Below are positions 1-6,863 of a stretch of DNA of 28,863 nt, piece by piece. The translations under genes and the position numbers were made by a program. Position 1 is the stretch's first letter, and every line of letters begins with the position of its first letter. The notes under the pieces are model-generated. The model was not told the origin of the DNA, made no database searches, and saw only the letters and a list, made by a program, of their open reading frames with translations. Origin of the DNA: UBA9732 sp963615565 (GTDB taxonomy: Bacteria > Spirochaetota > Spirochaetia > Sphaerochaetales > Sphaerochaetaceae); the NCBI GenBank assembly GCA_963615565.1, contig CAVEGR010000078.1, forward strand, positions 1 to 28,863. The letters run 5' to 3'.

Positions 1-198
1 TTGTATGACATGCTTTATGAGAAAGTATTAACCGACCAGCTGACTGACGAAAGCTGGAAAAACAAAAAAATATACCTTAAATGTGAAGCAATAGATGCTT
101 TACAATTAGCATTTGAAATTACAAAAGAAAATGATCCAATATTAGCATGTGGTTCATTTTATCTAGCTGGAGTTATAAAAGAAGCACTGGATGTTTAG
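1..198 (+). CDS. folC: C-terminal fragment of probable folylpolyglutamate/dihydrofolate synthase (partial)
   Basis: Only the last 65 codons are present; the gene runs in from the left edge, so the first codon here (TTG) need not be a start. The tail DPILACGSFYLAGVIKEAL resembles the C-terminal end of FolC/Mur-ligase family proteins, where a 'hyd-hyd-x-G-S-hyd-hyd-hyd-hyd-G' strand-helix closes the last Rossmann-like domain, preceded by a helix corresponding to ALQLAFEIT. FolC adds glutamates to folates in the cytoplasm. The fragment is too short to separate FolC from other Mur-ligase-fold enzymes. The next gene begins 46 bp downstream in the same direction. Confidence 0.55.
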   Translation: MYDMLYEKVLTDQLTDESWKNKKIYLKCEAIDALQLAFEITKENDPILACGSFYLAGVIKEALDV

Positions 199-208
199 AG
201 TTTTTGCG

Positions 209-241
209 AATTGAGGTTTAATTGAGGTTTAATTGAGGTTT
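209..241 (+). repeat. Tandem repeat 3 x 11 bp carrying Shine-Dalgarno cores
   Basis: AATTGAGGTTT occurs three times without interruption (209-219, 220-230, 231-241), directly before the ATG at 245. Each unit carries GAGG. The GAGG of the last unit (235-238) lies 6 nt from the ATG and is the working ribosome-binding site; the other two are displaced by 11 and 22 nt. An in-frame TTG at 233 lies inside the array and was not chosen. Confidence 0.9.
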
Positions 242-244
242 AAA

Positions 245-1672
245 ATGTCACTAAACTGGAAAGAAATGGAATTAATTTTAAAAGAAGCTAATCTTGAAGG
301 AAGCAAGATTCAAGGTGTTATTCAGAACTCCTTCCATTCAGTAACTTGGGAATTGTACAACAGGGAGAAAGGAAGGCATAGCTTTTATACCGAGATTGGC
401 ACACAATCCAGTAGAATAAACCTGATTTCTTCAAATTCTAAGCCTCAAAAAACAAAAAAGCTTCAAAGATTTGAACAATATGCAAGAAAAAATCTTGAAG
501 GCTCTACTATTATAAAATGCTATCAAATGCCATATGACCGTGTTGTTATATGGGATTTAGACAACCATGGAAGAAAACTCAAAGTAGTTATTAGATTATA
601 CAGTGGTCCGGGAGCTAACATCATTGTTACAGATGAGAATTTAGTCATTCAGGATCTTCTTCTTAGACGTCCAGGCAGAGATGAAACTAGCAATAAAATA
701 CTTAAACTTGAAACTAGGACAGAAGAAGATAAGACATTCACAATTAGAGAATATGAGGGTTCATCTTTTAACGAATATGTAGAAAAGACCTTCTCTCAAC
801 AGCAAAATAATGATTTAAAAGCTCAATTAACAAAACAGGTTGAGACAAGAAGAGATCATGAACTTTCAAGATTAGATAGTTCAATAAAAAGTTGTGAAAA
901 AACTATTGAATCAAATAAAGACTATATTGAGCTCAAAAAAGATGGGGATTTCCTTTCAGCTAATTCTTATCAAATTAAAAAGGGCATGGATAAGATTACT
1001 ATAGTTGACTGGATATCAGATCCAACAGGTAATACATCTATAACATTACAATTAGACAAAAGTTTAACTGCAGGAGCAAATGTCCAAGCATACTACGATA
1101 AATACCAAAAAGCTAAAGGCACATATGAAAATGCTCTCTCTGAACTTGAAAAGTTAAAAAAAGAATATGAACAAACTAAAGCACGCTATGACAAAGCTCT
1201 AATGGATACTGATGATGAACAAGCAGACATTCATAGACTAAAAACAATTTTAGAAAAAACAAGCTTGCAACAGCAAATTCAAACAGGTCCTGGAATTAGA
1301 TGCACAAGCGGAGGCTTTTTAATTTTGGCAGGTAGAAATGCAAAAGAAAATGAAGAGCTTTTACGCCATTATGCAAAAGGTAATGACATGTGGCTTCATA
1401 CTAGAGACTTTCCAGGTGGATATGTATTCATTAAATTCAGAAGGGATAAAACAATTCCACTTGAAGTTCTTTTAGATGCAGCTAATATTGCTGTTTTATA
1501 CTCTAAGGGGAAAAATTTAAAATCAGTAGATTTGTATTACACTCAAGTAAGATATTTAAGAAGACCAAAAGAAGGAAAAACAGGTCTTATTCTTCCTACT
1601 CAGGAAAAGAATCTGACTATTAAACCGGATCCACAGCGAATTGCAAGGCTCTTGCCAAAGGAAAATCAATGA
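245..1672 (+). CDS. rqcH: RqcH/NFACT-family ribosome quality control protein (fibronectin-binding A-like), short form
   Basis: 475 residues. RqcH binds obstructed 50S subunits and recruits tRNA-Ala to add C-terminal alanine tails to stalled nascent chains. An NFACT-N-like region spans about residues 1-185 and contains YDRVV at 97-101. D98-R99 align with the conserved Asp-Arg pair that the family needs for tRNA binding. Residues about 195-330 form the coiled-coil middle (ANSYQIKKGM, YYDKYQKAK), and about 345-475 the NFACT-R domain with MWLHTRDFPGGYVFIK, the usual W-H-hyd-x-D-hyd-P-G-x-H/Y-V signature. Relatives run to about 550-580 residues. The missing length falls between NFACT-N and the coiled coil, where helix-hairpin-helix motifs normally sit. 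I chose ATG 245 because GAGG lies 6 nt upstream; TTG 233 would lie inside the repeat array. The stop overlaps the next start (ATGA). Older annotations call this family fibronectin-binding protein. Confidence 0.85.
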   Translation: MSLNWKEMELILKEANLEGSKIQGVIQNSFHSVTWELYNREKGRHSFYTEIGTQSSRINLISSNSKPQKTKKLQRFEQYARKNLEGSTIIKCYQMPYDRVVIWDLDNHGRKLKVVIRLYSGPGANIIVTDENLVIQDLLLRRPGRDETSNKILKLETRTEEDKTFTIREYEGSSFNEYVEKTFSQQQNNDLKAQLTKQVETRRDHELSRLDSSIKSCEKTIESNKDYIELKKDGDFLSANSYQIKKGMDKITIVDWISDPTGNTSITLQLDKSLTAGANVQAYYDKYQKAKGTYENALSELEKLKKEYEQTKARYDKALMDTDDEQADIHRLKTILEKTSLQQQIQTGPGIRCTSGGFLILAGRNAKENEELLRHYAKGNDMWLHTRDFPGGYVFIKFRRDKTIPLEVLLDAANIAVLYSKGKNLKSVDLYYTQVRYLRRPKEGKTGLILPTQEKNLTIKPDPQRIARLLPKENQ

Positions 1673-2256
1673 AAAATGCATGTGAAGGCGTCATGTACCC
1701 TCAAAATGCAGTCTCCTGCATAACACTAAATGCTGTCCATAACCCCATCTCTTTACCAGAAGGACCAAAAAGTGTTGTTCTTAAATGTAGCACAAAGAAA
1801 CTCAAAGGAATTTTAGTTCCACATAAGAGTTGGCAGTATTGCAAGGAAGAACTTGAAAACATATTCTCAAAACTGAGAGTCTCAAGCGAAACTATATTTG
1901 TTCTAGCACCTTTACATAAGGGGCCAATTGCAATGAATGAAGAAAACAAAATCTATAGTCCTCAAGATGGTTTTCTAAAAGGTGGAGATTGGAAAATAAA
2001 ACTACACACGCCACAGGAGATAAAAGACCACGTAGAACAGAATGATGATATTTGCACAGAAGAGCACAGTCTAGAAATAATTGCACCTTTTATTTACAAG
2101 GCAATGCCAAACGCACAAGTTTGCTATCTTTTAGCTACAGGTCAAACTGAAGAAATATGTGAAATTACAACAATTATTGGACGGTTCTATCCAAATTCTA
2201 TTATATTTCTCAGTAGCAATGAAGAAACAAATTGCGCTCAAATGTGGAAGAACTAA
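1669..2256 (+). CDS. Memo-like protein (AmmeMemoRadiSam system protein B family), shortened and missing metal ligands
   Basis: 195 residues; family members are usually about 260-300. Recognisable blocks in family order: GILVPHKSW (residues about 48-56, Memo 'APHAGY' block with its His), IFVLAPLHKG (about 77-86, 'ILGPSHH' block with the second His), YSPQDG (cf. 'YETPLG'), EEHSLEIIAPFIYKAM (about 131-146, 'EHSIEVQLPFL' block) and SIIFLSSNEE (about 177-186) where the family has 'VASSDLSHY'. The Asp/His of that last block are replaced, and the protein ends soon after it, so the C-terminal region with the conserved Cys is absent. Two of the usual metal-site positions survive. The start overlaps the rqcH stop by ATGA, suggesting translational coupling. 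It is intact but divergent. No AMMECR1 or radical-SAM partner is in the window. Function unknown. Confidence 0.6.
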   Translation: MKNACEGVMYPQNAVSCITLNAVHNPISLPEGPKSVVLKCSTKKLKGILVPHKSWQYCKEELENIFSKLRVSSETIFVLAPLHKGPIAMNEENKIYSPQDGFLKGGDWKIKLHTPQEIKDHVEQNDDICTEEHSLEIIAPFIYKAMPNAQVCYLLATGQTEEICEITTIIGRFYPNSIIFLSSNEETNCAQMWKN

Positions 2257-2279
2257 AATACAAATTAAGAGGAAAGCCA

Positions 2280-3782
2280 ATGATTACCTGTGACGATATT
2301 TTCAAAAGAGAGAACATGCTCTGCATAGCAATTGCAGATTCATCAAAAGGAATCAAAGGTTATGATATTATAACAGAAAGACCACCAGCAAAACTGTATA
2401 AAGACGGAATACTGACTGATGTTTCTTGGCTTGGAATGAGGATTTTTGATGCTAAACGTTGCCTATGTTTTGATGCAAAACCATTTGGAGAACAGACACC
2501 AATTCCTGCATCAGAGCTTCCAAAAAAACTTAGAAATAAAAGTTTTGAGCTGCTTAAAAACTTTGCAAGTGCACTTGAATTAATTGAAAATGACACTACA
2601 TTAAATGACTACCTGGGCTTCAGTTTCTCAAGCCTATCTTCATCAAGTTTTTATTTTTTACCGGACAACAGCATCTTTATTCTTTCAGGAAAAACCACAA
2701 GCGTAATTGAATCATTAATGACAGACAATGAACGCTTCTCAGATACGGAAGCTTGGTTTATTCATGAACAAGCAAATAACTTTGGTAAAGCAAACTACCT
2801 ATTCCAGCTAGTTTATTATGCTCTAACAGGAATCAAACCTTACGAACCAGAAGATGTAAGAAATACAGGTTATAAGCCAATACCAATCTCACTTTATTTT
2901 ATAAACAATCAAGGAAAGCTAGCACCTGAATGTGAGAAATTTCTTAAAGAGATTGAACATGTCTTTAAAATGAATAGAAAAGAGATGTATAAAGTAAGTA
3001 ATCCTTATCAATACTTTAGAGAAAAGCTAGATGATGCCATGACTATAAGCTCTCCATCTTGCTATGTACAAACAAATTCTACAATTTATAAGGACTACTT
3101 ACTAAAACTTAGTAAAAAAGCAAGGAAATCTAGTTTTCTAAGGAAAAAAGGTACTCTACTGGCTGCAATTACTGTTGCATTGATTATAGTTATTGCAATT
3201 GCTTGGTACTATATTGGCCTTGCAATAGCTCCTCCAAAGACTGCAGGTTCCTCAAAAGATGAGATTGTAAGGTATTATTACAAAGCCTTAAATGAGCTAA
3301 ATATAACAGACTTAGAAGATTCTCTTGCAAGAGGGTGCAAAAGCCCAGACAGTCAAGATGTCACAAATTTGTACGTTACAACAAGAACAAGACTGGCATA
3401 TGAAGGAATCAATGTTCTAATTAATCCACAAGATTGGCTTGATGAAGGTCAACCTGCTATAGTTCAAAATGGAATGATTTTTGGTGTTACAAACATAGAA
3501 ATAGAAGACATTTCTGATACTCAAGTAAGAGCCACATTTGATTACTTTTGTCCATACGACAATGAAGAATCAGAAGACCTAAACGACATAACATTCACAA
3601 AACAAAGCTCTTCTACGTTAATTGGCAAATATAAGAAGGTTGTAGAATTTACTTTCATTACAAAAAAGAATTGGCTTGAGATTTCAAGTATCAATGAAAT
3701 AGAGTGCACTTTAGAAGAAATATATGAAGTACCCTATGAGCAGAAAGATTCAGCTACGCTTTTAACAACATCCACATTTTGA
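2280..3782 (+). CDS. Single-pass membrane protein with possible degenerate kinase-like cytoplasmic region
   Basis: 500 residues from ATG 2280, chosen because AAGAGGA (2267-2273) lies 6 nt upstream; the frame is open back to TTG 2232 but those starts lack a ribosome-binding site. An N-terminal cytoplasmic region of about 285 residues is followed by a basic stretch (KKARKSSFLRKKG) and one hydrophobic segment at about 291-315 (LLAAITVALIIVIAIAWYYI), then about 185 outside residues rich in acidic and hydroxyl residues. In the cytoplasmic part, NNFGKANYLFQLVYYALTG followed by KPYEPED resembles the 'D-hyd-x-L-G-hyd-hyd-hyd-x-x-hyd-hyd-T-G-x-x-P-F' block of the Ser/Thr kinase C-lobe, but I see no glycine loop, HRD or DFG. 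A pseudokinase is therefore only a possibility. The last 49 bp overlap the 3' end of miaA on the opposite strand. Confidence 0.6.
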   Translation: MITCDDIFKRENMLCIAIADSSKGIKGYDIITERPPAKLYKDGILTDVSWLGMRIFDAKRCLCFDAKPFGEQTPIPASELPKKLRNKSFELLKNFASALELIENDTTLNDYLGFSFSSLSSSSFYFLPDNSIFILSGKTTSVIESLMTDNERFSDTEAWFIHEQANNFGKANYLFQLVYYALTGIKPYEPEDVRNTGYKPIPISLYFINNQGKLAPECEKFLKEIEHVFKMNRKEMYKVSNPYQYFREKLDDAMTISSPSCYVQTNSTIYKDYLLKLSKKARKSSFLRKKGTLLAAITVALIIVIAIAWYYIGLAIAPPKTAGSSKDEIVRYYYKALNELNITDLEDSLARGCKSPDSQDVTNLYVTTRTRLAYEGINVLINPQDWLDEGQPAIVQNGMIFGVTNIEIEDISDTQVRATFDYFCPYDNEESEDLNDITFTKQSSSTLIGKYKKVVEFTFITKKNWLEISSINEIECTLEEIYEVPYEQKDSATLLTTSTF

Positions 3783-4708
3783 GGGTCAACCCAGTGAACA
3801 TTTGCAAAACTCTTAAAGAAAGTCATTTGACGTTTTGCATAATGAATAGAATTCATAATAATTTCACTTGAGATAGCATCAATTTCCGGCTCAGACAAAA
3901 TATCAAAAGCCATCAAAGATGAATCTTTATCCCCTTTCCAGAGATGATTTAAAAACTCTTTATAGCCAATACCCTGCATGCTTTGCCAAGAAGGATTTGC
4001 TCCCATTTTAAGAAGCTTTTTTATTTCATCCAATATGCCTTGTTCAAACATTATCTTTACTCTAAGGCCAATACGTTCTCTTAGTTCTTCTTTCTCTCTA
4101 CAAAGTCCAATGCTTAAAACTTCCATATTATTTCTAGGAGCAGTTGGAAGAGCAAAACTTGAAAGAGGCTTGCCACAAGTTTTATACACTTCAAGTGCTC
4201 TTGAAATTCTATATCCATCATTTGGATTAATCCTCTGAGCTGATACAGGGTCTACAGAACTTAAGTATCTATGTGCCTCTTCAAGTCCTACGGCCTTGAT
4301 ATAGTTTGAAACATCTTCCCTAACAACAGGGTCACTTTTTGGAGCCTCTGATAGACCATAAAGAAAATGCTTAAAATAAAAGGCAGTACCGCCTGAGACA
4401 ACAGGTATTTTTTCCCTACTCCATATTTGGGCACAAGCATTATCTGCAAGCTTGATAAAATCTGCCACGTTGTAGTTTTCCCACGGCTCTAAAATATCAA
4501 TGAGATGATGAGGGATTTTTTTGATTGTAGAGATATCGGCCTTAGCGGAGCCAATATCCAAGTGCTTGTAGACTTGCACGCTGTCTGCGTTGACGACCTC
4601 TGCAAAAGAAGAAAAGCAGTCACATAGCAACTGCGTCTTACCTACCGCTGTAGGCCCAAAGAGAAAGATTACTTTTCTGTTGTTGTCACTCTGGCTTGGT
4701 GTATTCAA
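3734..4708 (-). CDS. miaA: tRNA dimethylallyltransferase (A37 isopentenylation)
   Basis: 324 residues, normal length. MiaA transfers dimethylallyl to N6 of A37 in tRNAs reading UNN codons. Visible motifs: P-loop GPTAVGKT (18-25), NADSVQVYKHLDIGSAKA (usual 'SADSxQVYxxMDIGTAKP'), VSGGTAFYFKHFLYGL ('VGGTGLYhxALLxGL'), GIGYKEF and the C-terminal YAKRQMTFFKSF ('YAKRQxTWF'). The start is TTG at 4708, inside the end of rpoZ (23-bp overlap); no better start exists before the P-loop and there is no clear ribosome-binding site, so translation is probably coupled to rpoZ. The 3' end overlaps the convergent gene at 2280-3782 by 49 bp. Confidence 0.95.
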   Translation of the reverse strand: MNTPSQSDNNRKVIFLFGPTAVGKTQLLCDCFSSFAEVVNADSVQVYKHLDIGSAKADISTIKKIPHHLIDILEPWENYNVADFIKLADNACAQIWSREKIPVVSGGTAFYFKHFLYGLSEAPKSDPVVREDVSNYIKAVGLEEAHRYLSSVDPVSAQRINPNDGYRISRALEVYKTCGKPLSSFALPTAPRNNMEVLSIGLCREKEELRERIGLRVKIMFEQGILDEIKKLLKMGANPSWQSMQGIGYKEFLNHLWKGDKDSSLMAFDILSEPEIDAISSEIIMNSIHYAKRQMTFFKSFANVHWVDPQNVDVVKSVAESFCS

Positions 4709-4883
4709 CTTCGTCGTTGAGAACTTTTGTTAAGACCACAGAAACAATCTTCTCATGGTTGTTTTCAAGTTCTTCTTCAGCTTCTTTGTTTGCAGCCATG
4801 ATTGCAGCCTCCTTGATGGCCACACATGTCAGTTCATAAACATTTGCGTCTTTGTCAATAAGTGTATCAAGTGGAATGCTCAA
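4686..4883 (-). CDS. rpoZ: RNA polymerase omega subunit
   Basis: 65 residues. Omega binds the beta' subunit and helps assemble and stabilise RNA polymerase. The segment NVYELTCVAIKEAAIMA matches the conserved omega helix ('NRYELVxVAAKRARQL'), followed by an acidic C-terminal part. The start is TTG at 4883, supported by AAGGAG on the minus strand (about 4892-4897) with about 8 nt spacing; no ATG is available. It lies first in an operon with miaA and is preceded by a good promoter at 4924-4952. It is shorter than proteobacterial omega (about 90 residues). Confidence 0.85.
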   Translation of the reverse strand: MSIPLDTLIDKDANVYELTCVAIKEAAIMAANKEAEEELENNHEKIVSVVLTKVLNDEVEYTKPE

Positions 4884-4923
4884 GATGTTTCTCCTTGTCT
4901 GATTTAATCAGTACAGTAGTGTG

Positions 4924-4952
4924 ATTATAGTTTTTTTCAATTCTTTTGTACA
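4924..4952 (-). promoter_or_regulatory. Sigma70-type promoter for rpoZ-miaA
   Basis: On the minus strand, a perfect TATAAT (4924-4929) is preceded by TGTACA (4947-4952, 4 of 6) with a 17-bp spacer. The predicted start of transcription is near 4917, giving a leader of about 34 nt that contains the AAGGAG of rpoZ. Confidence 0.65.
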
Positions 4953-5091
4953 TAGGAACAGAGCCAAAATAATTTAAACCTTTTCCACACTATTTCCATG
5001 TAAAAAGTGTTATAACAATACAAAAGTTCGTATGAAAAAGTGTAATGAAACTACAAAACTTCGTTGCATTTTTTGTAAATAGCAGAGGACG

Positions 5092-5607
5092 CTACAACGC
5101 CTCAATAGCACTCACAATCTCATCAACAATGCTTTCAGGCGTTCTTCCCTCTGTATCAATTACTAAATCAGCAGTAGAGGTATCGTCATTATCAATGCCG
5201 TAAATACGTTTATACCTAGCACTGTCATGGCCATCTCGTCCCTGAGTCTGTTGCAAACGCTCCTCATATGAGCCACCCTCACGCTTTGTAATACGCCTTG
5301 CACGCTCCTCGTCAGATGCCTTCAAATACACCTTCAAGTCAGCATCTTTAAGCATCCAAATTGCAAGCCGAGAACCCAAAATGCAATTATCCTTTTCCAT
5401 GGCCATTTGAACCTGTCTACTGTCTAATTCTCTATCAATGTTGTCATCTTTTTCCGCAAGTGCACAGAAATCCCAAAACTCCATATTGCGTTCCTGCGCC
5501 ATTTGTCTGAACGTGAAATTGATAAGGTCATACCCCAAACGCTTGGCCAGCAATGTAGACACTGTAGTATTGCCACAACCACTTTTCCCAGAAATTGCAA
5601 TTCTCAT
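5092..5607 (-). CDS. cmk: (d)CMP kinase, archaeal-type cytidylate kinase family
   Basis: 171 residues, the short AAA_18-like form (E. coli Cmk is about 225). It phosphorylates CMP/dCMP in pyrimidine salvage. The N-terminal P-loop reads SGKSGCGNTT (residues 6-15), where the usual Lys is Asn. Archaeal-type CMP kinases often have a non-Lys residue here (GSGTTT), so this is a family trait rather than damage. GSRLAIWML and KVYLKASDEERARRI correspond to the NMP-binding and lid regions. The ATG at 5607 overlaps the yicC stop (ATGA), with GAGG 8 nt upstream. The gene order yicC-cmk suggests joint transcription. Confidence 0.85.
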   Translation of the reverse strand: MRIAISGKSGCGNTTVSTLLAKRLGYDLINFTFRQMAQERNMEFWDFCALAEKDDNIDRELDSRQVQMAMEKDNCILGSRLAIWMLKDADLKVYLKASDEERARRITKREGGSYEERLQQTQGRDGHDSARYKRIYGIDNDDTSTADLVIDTEGRTPESIVDEIVSAIEAL

Positions 5608-6482
5608 TCTATGTTCCTCACCTGCTCCCTAATATTTTCAAGGCAGTCCTTCATATTTACCACCTGCAAATTGACCTCCACCATTTGGCTTTTTGACCCG
5701 ATAGTATTAATCTCCCTATTCATTTCTTGACCAAGAAAATCCATGCGTTTACCAACAGCCTCTGTGGAGGACAGCAACTTTCTAAACTCAGCTATATGAG
5801 TAGAAAGTCTCACTGTTTCTTCGTTGATTGTAAATCTATTTAGCATAACAGCAACTTCTGTTAAAATTCTGTTTTCATCATATTTCTGGTCGCCAAGCAT
5901 CTCATGAATTCTGTTTATAAGATTAGTTTTAATCATCTCATCCAAGATAGAGACATTTTCTTTTACATCATTCAAGGAATCCTCAAGGCTATCAATCATT
6001 GAAGTCAAATCTTTGCAAGTGGCTAGACCTTCACGCTGCTTAGCTTCATCAAACTGCTGCATAACAGATGCACAACAATGGTCTAATCCTACACGATAAG
6101 CCTCAATTTCATCTACTTTAATGCTATTTAGGACACCGTCTTGAGAAATTATGTCAGACATGTTGACAACAACTTTAACATCTTTTTCTTGTGCAATCTT
6201 TTGTACTGTCTGAATTGCATCCAAATAGGAACTGACCAAATTTTCATCCAATTGAATTTGTGCATTGGTCTTTAGATTCTTAATTCTAATGGATAAATCA
6301 ATATGCCCACGCTGAGCGTGTTTTTTAATTATCCCTGTAATCTCAGCCTCATAAGAACTTAAAACAGCAGGAGCACTATAACTAATGTCCAAGTATCTAT
6401 TGTTATAGCTTTTAAGTTCCATTGTGAGAATGTAAGAATCTGTTTGGTATTCAGCATACCCATATGCAGTCATGCTTTTCAT
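5604..6482 (-). CDS. yicC: YicC-family endoribonuclease
   Basis: 292 residues, normal length. The N-terminal YicC domain begins MKSMTAYGYAE and continues with LKSYNNRYLDI (usual 'MTGFGRA' and 'hKSVNxRxLDh'). The C-terminal DUF1732 block HIAEFRKLLSSTEAVGKRMDF and LGQEMNREINTIGSKS (usual 'DFLhQEhNREhNTIGSKS') is unmistakable. YicC proteins are reported to be endoribonucleases affecting small-RNA and mRNA turnover. ATG at 6482 has GAGG 8 nt upstream. The end overlaps the cmk start by 4 bp. A terminator lies just upstream (6529-6557), so yicC-cmk depends either on read-through or on a promoter in 6483-6528 that I cannot identify. Confidence 0.93.
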   Translation of the reverse strand: MKSMTAYGYAEYQTDSYILTMELKSYNNRYLDISYSAPAVLSSYEAEITGIIKKHAQRGHIDLSIRIKNLKTNAQIQLDENLVSSYLDAIQTVQKIAQEKDVKVVVNMSDIISQDGVLNSIKVDEIEAYRVGLDHCCASVMQQFDEAKQREGLATCKDLTSMIDSLEDSLNDVKENVSILDEMIKTNLINRIHEMLGDQKYDENRILTEVAVMLNRFTINEETVRLSTHIAEFRKLLSSTEAVGKRMDFLGQEMNREINTIGSKSQMVEVNLQVVNMKDCLENIREQVRNIE

Positions 6483-6528
6483 ATTAAGACCTCAACAAAT
6501 GTTCATAGACTAAAAATGTGAGTAGACT

Positions 6529-6557
6529 AAAAGAGCTGCCTTTAATATTGGCAGCTC
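6529..6557 (-). terminator. Intrinsic terminator of the 54-residue zinc-ribbon gene
   Basis: Perfect 8-bp inverted repeat, GAGCTGCC (6533-6540) and GGCAGCTC (6550-6557), with a 9-nt loop. On the minus strand the stem is followed by TTTT. It lies 26 bp after the stop codon at 6584-6586 and before yicC. Confidence 0.8.
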
Positions 6558-6583
6558 CTTATCTTCAAAGCCTGAAGATTAAA

Positions 6584-6748
6584 TTACTTAGCAAGCTTTG
6601 CTTTGCACTGTTTGCAAACTTTCTTTGTTTCACCATCAACAGATGCTTCATAGAGAACCTTAATTCCGTCTCTCTTGCAAACTGGGCATTCACCACGTCC
6701 GCTATTTGCCTGTTCTCTAATACCTGTACCTCTATGTGCCTTTGACAT
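6584..6748 (-). CDS. 54-residue two-CxxC zinc-ribbon protein
   Basis: ATG at 6748 to TAA at 6584. The protein begins MSKAHRGTGIREQANSG, then CPVCKRDGIKVLYE (Cys 21 and 24), and VCKQCKAKLAK (Cys 45 and 48): a four-cysteine zinc ribbon with a basic head and tail, pI clearly high. GGAGAGG lies just upstream of the ATG. The gene stands alone, with a very good promoter (6812-6840) and its own terminator (6529-6557), which supports it being real and well expressed. Size and charge recall small ribosome-associated zinc proteins (L33/L37-like), but I cannot assign a function. I believe similar short proteins exist in spirochaetes; that is recollection, not a search. Confidence 0.85.
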   Translation of the reverse strand: MSKAHRGTGIREQANSGRGECPVCKRDGIKVLYEASVDGETKKVCKQCKAKLAK

Positions 6749-6811
6749 ATTGCCTCTCCTATAAATGTATTTCAGTTTTCAATTTGTGGAAATATCAACA
6801 CCACTTTGCTG

Positions 6812-6840
6812 ATTTTAGCCGTCATACGCCTCTATGTCAA
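6812..6840 (-). promoter_or_regulatory. Strong sigma70-type promoter for the 54-residue zinc-ribbon gene
   Basis: Minus strand: perfect TTGACA (6835-6840), 17-bp spacer, TAAAAT (6812-6817, 5 of 6). Predicted transcription start is near 6805, leaving a leader of about 57 nt before ATG 6748. Confidence 0.8.
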
Positions 6841-6863
6841 TAAAGAGCTTCTTGCAAAAGATT

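Noticed and set aside
1669..2280. Frameshifted full-length Memo gene
   Set aside because: No Memo-like C-terminus can be read in the other frames after 2256; the next gene with its own ribosome-binding site starts at once.
5092..5607. Inactivating P-loop mutation (Asn for Lys) in Cmk
   Set aside because: Archaeal-type CMP kinases commonly lack the P-loop Lys, and the rest of the protein is intact.
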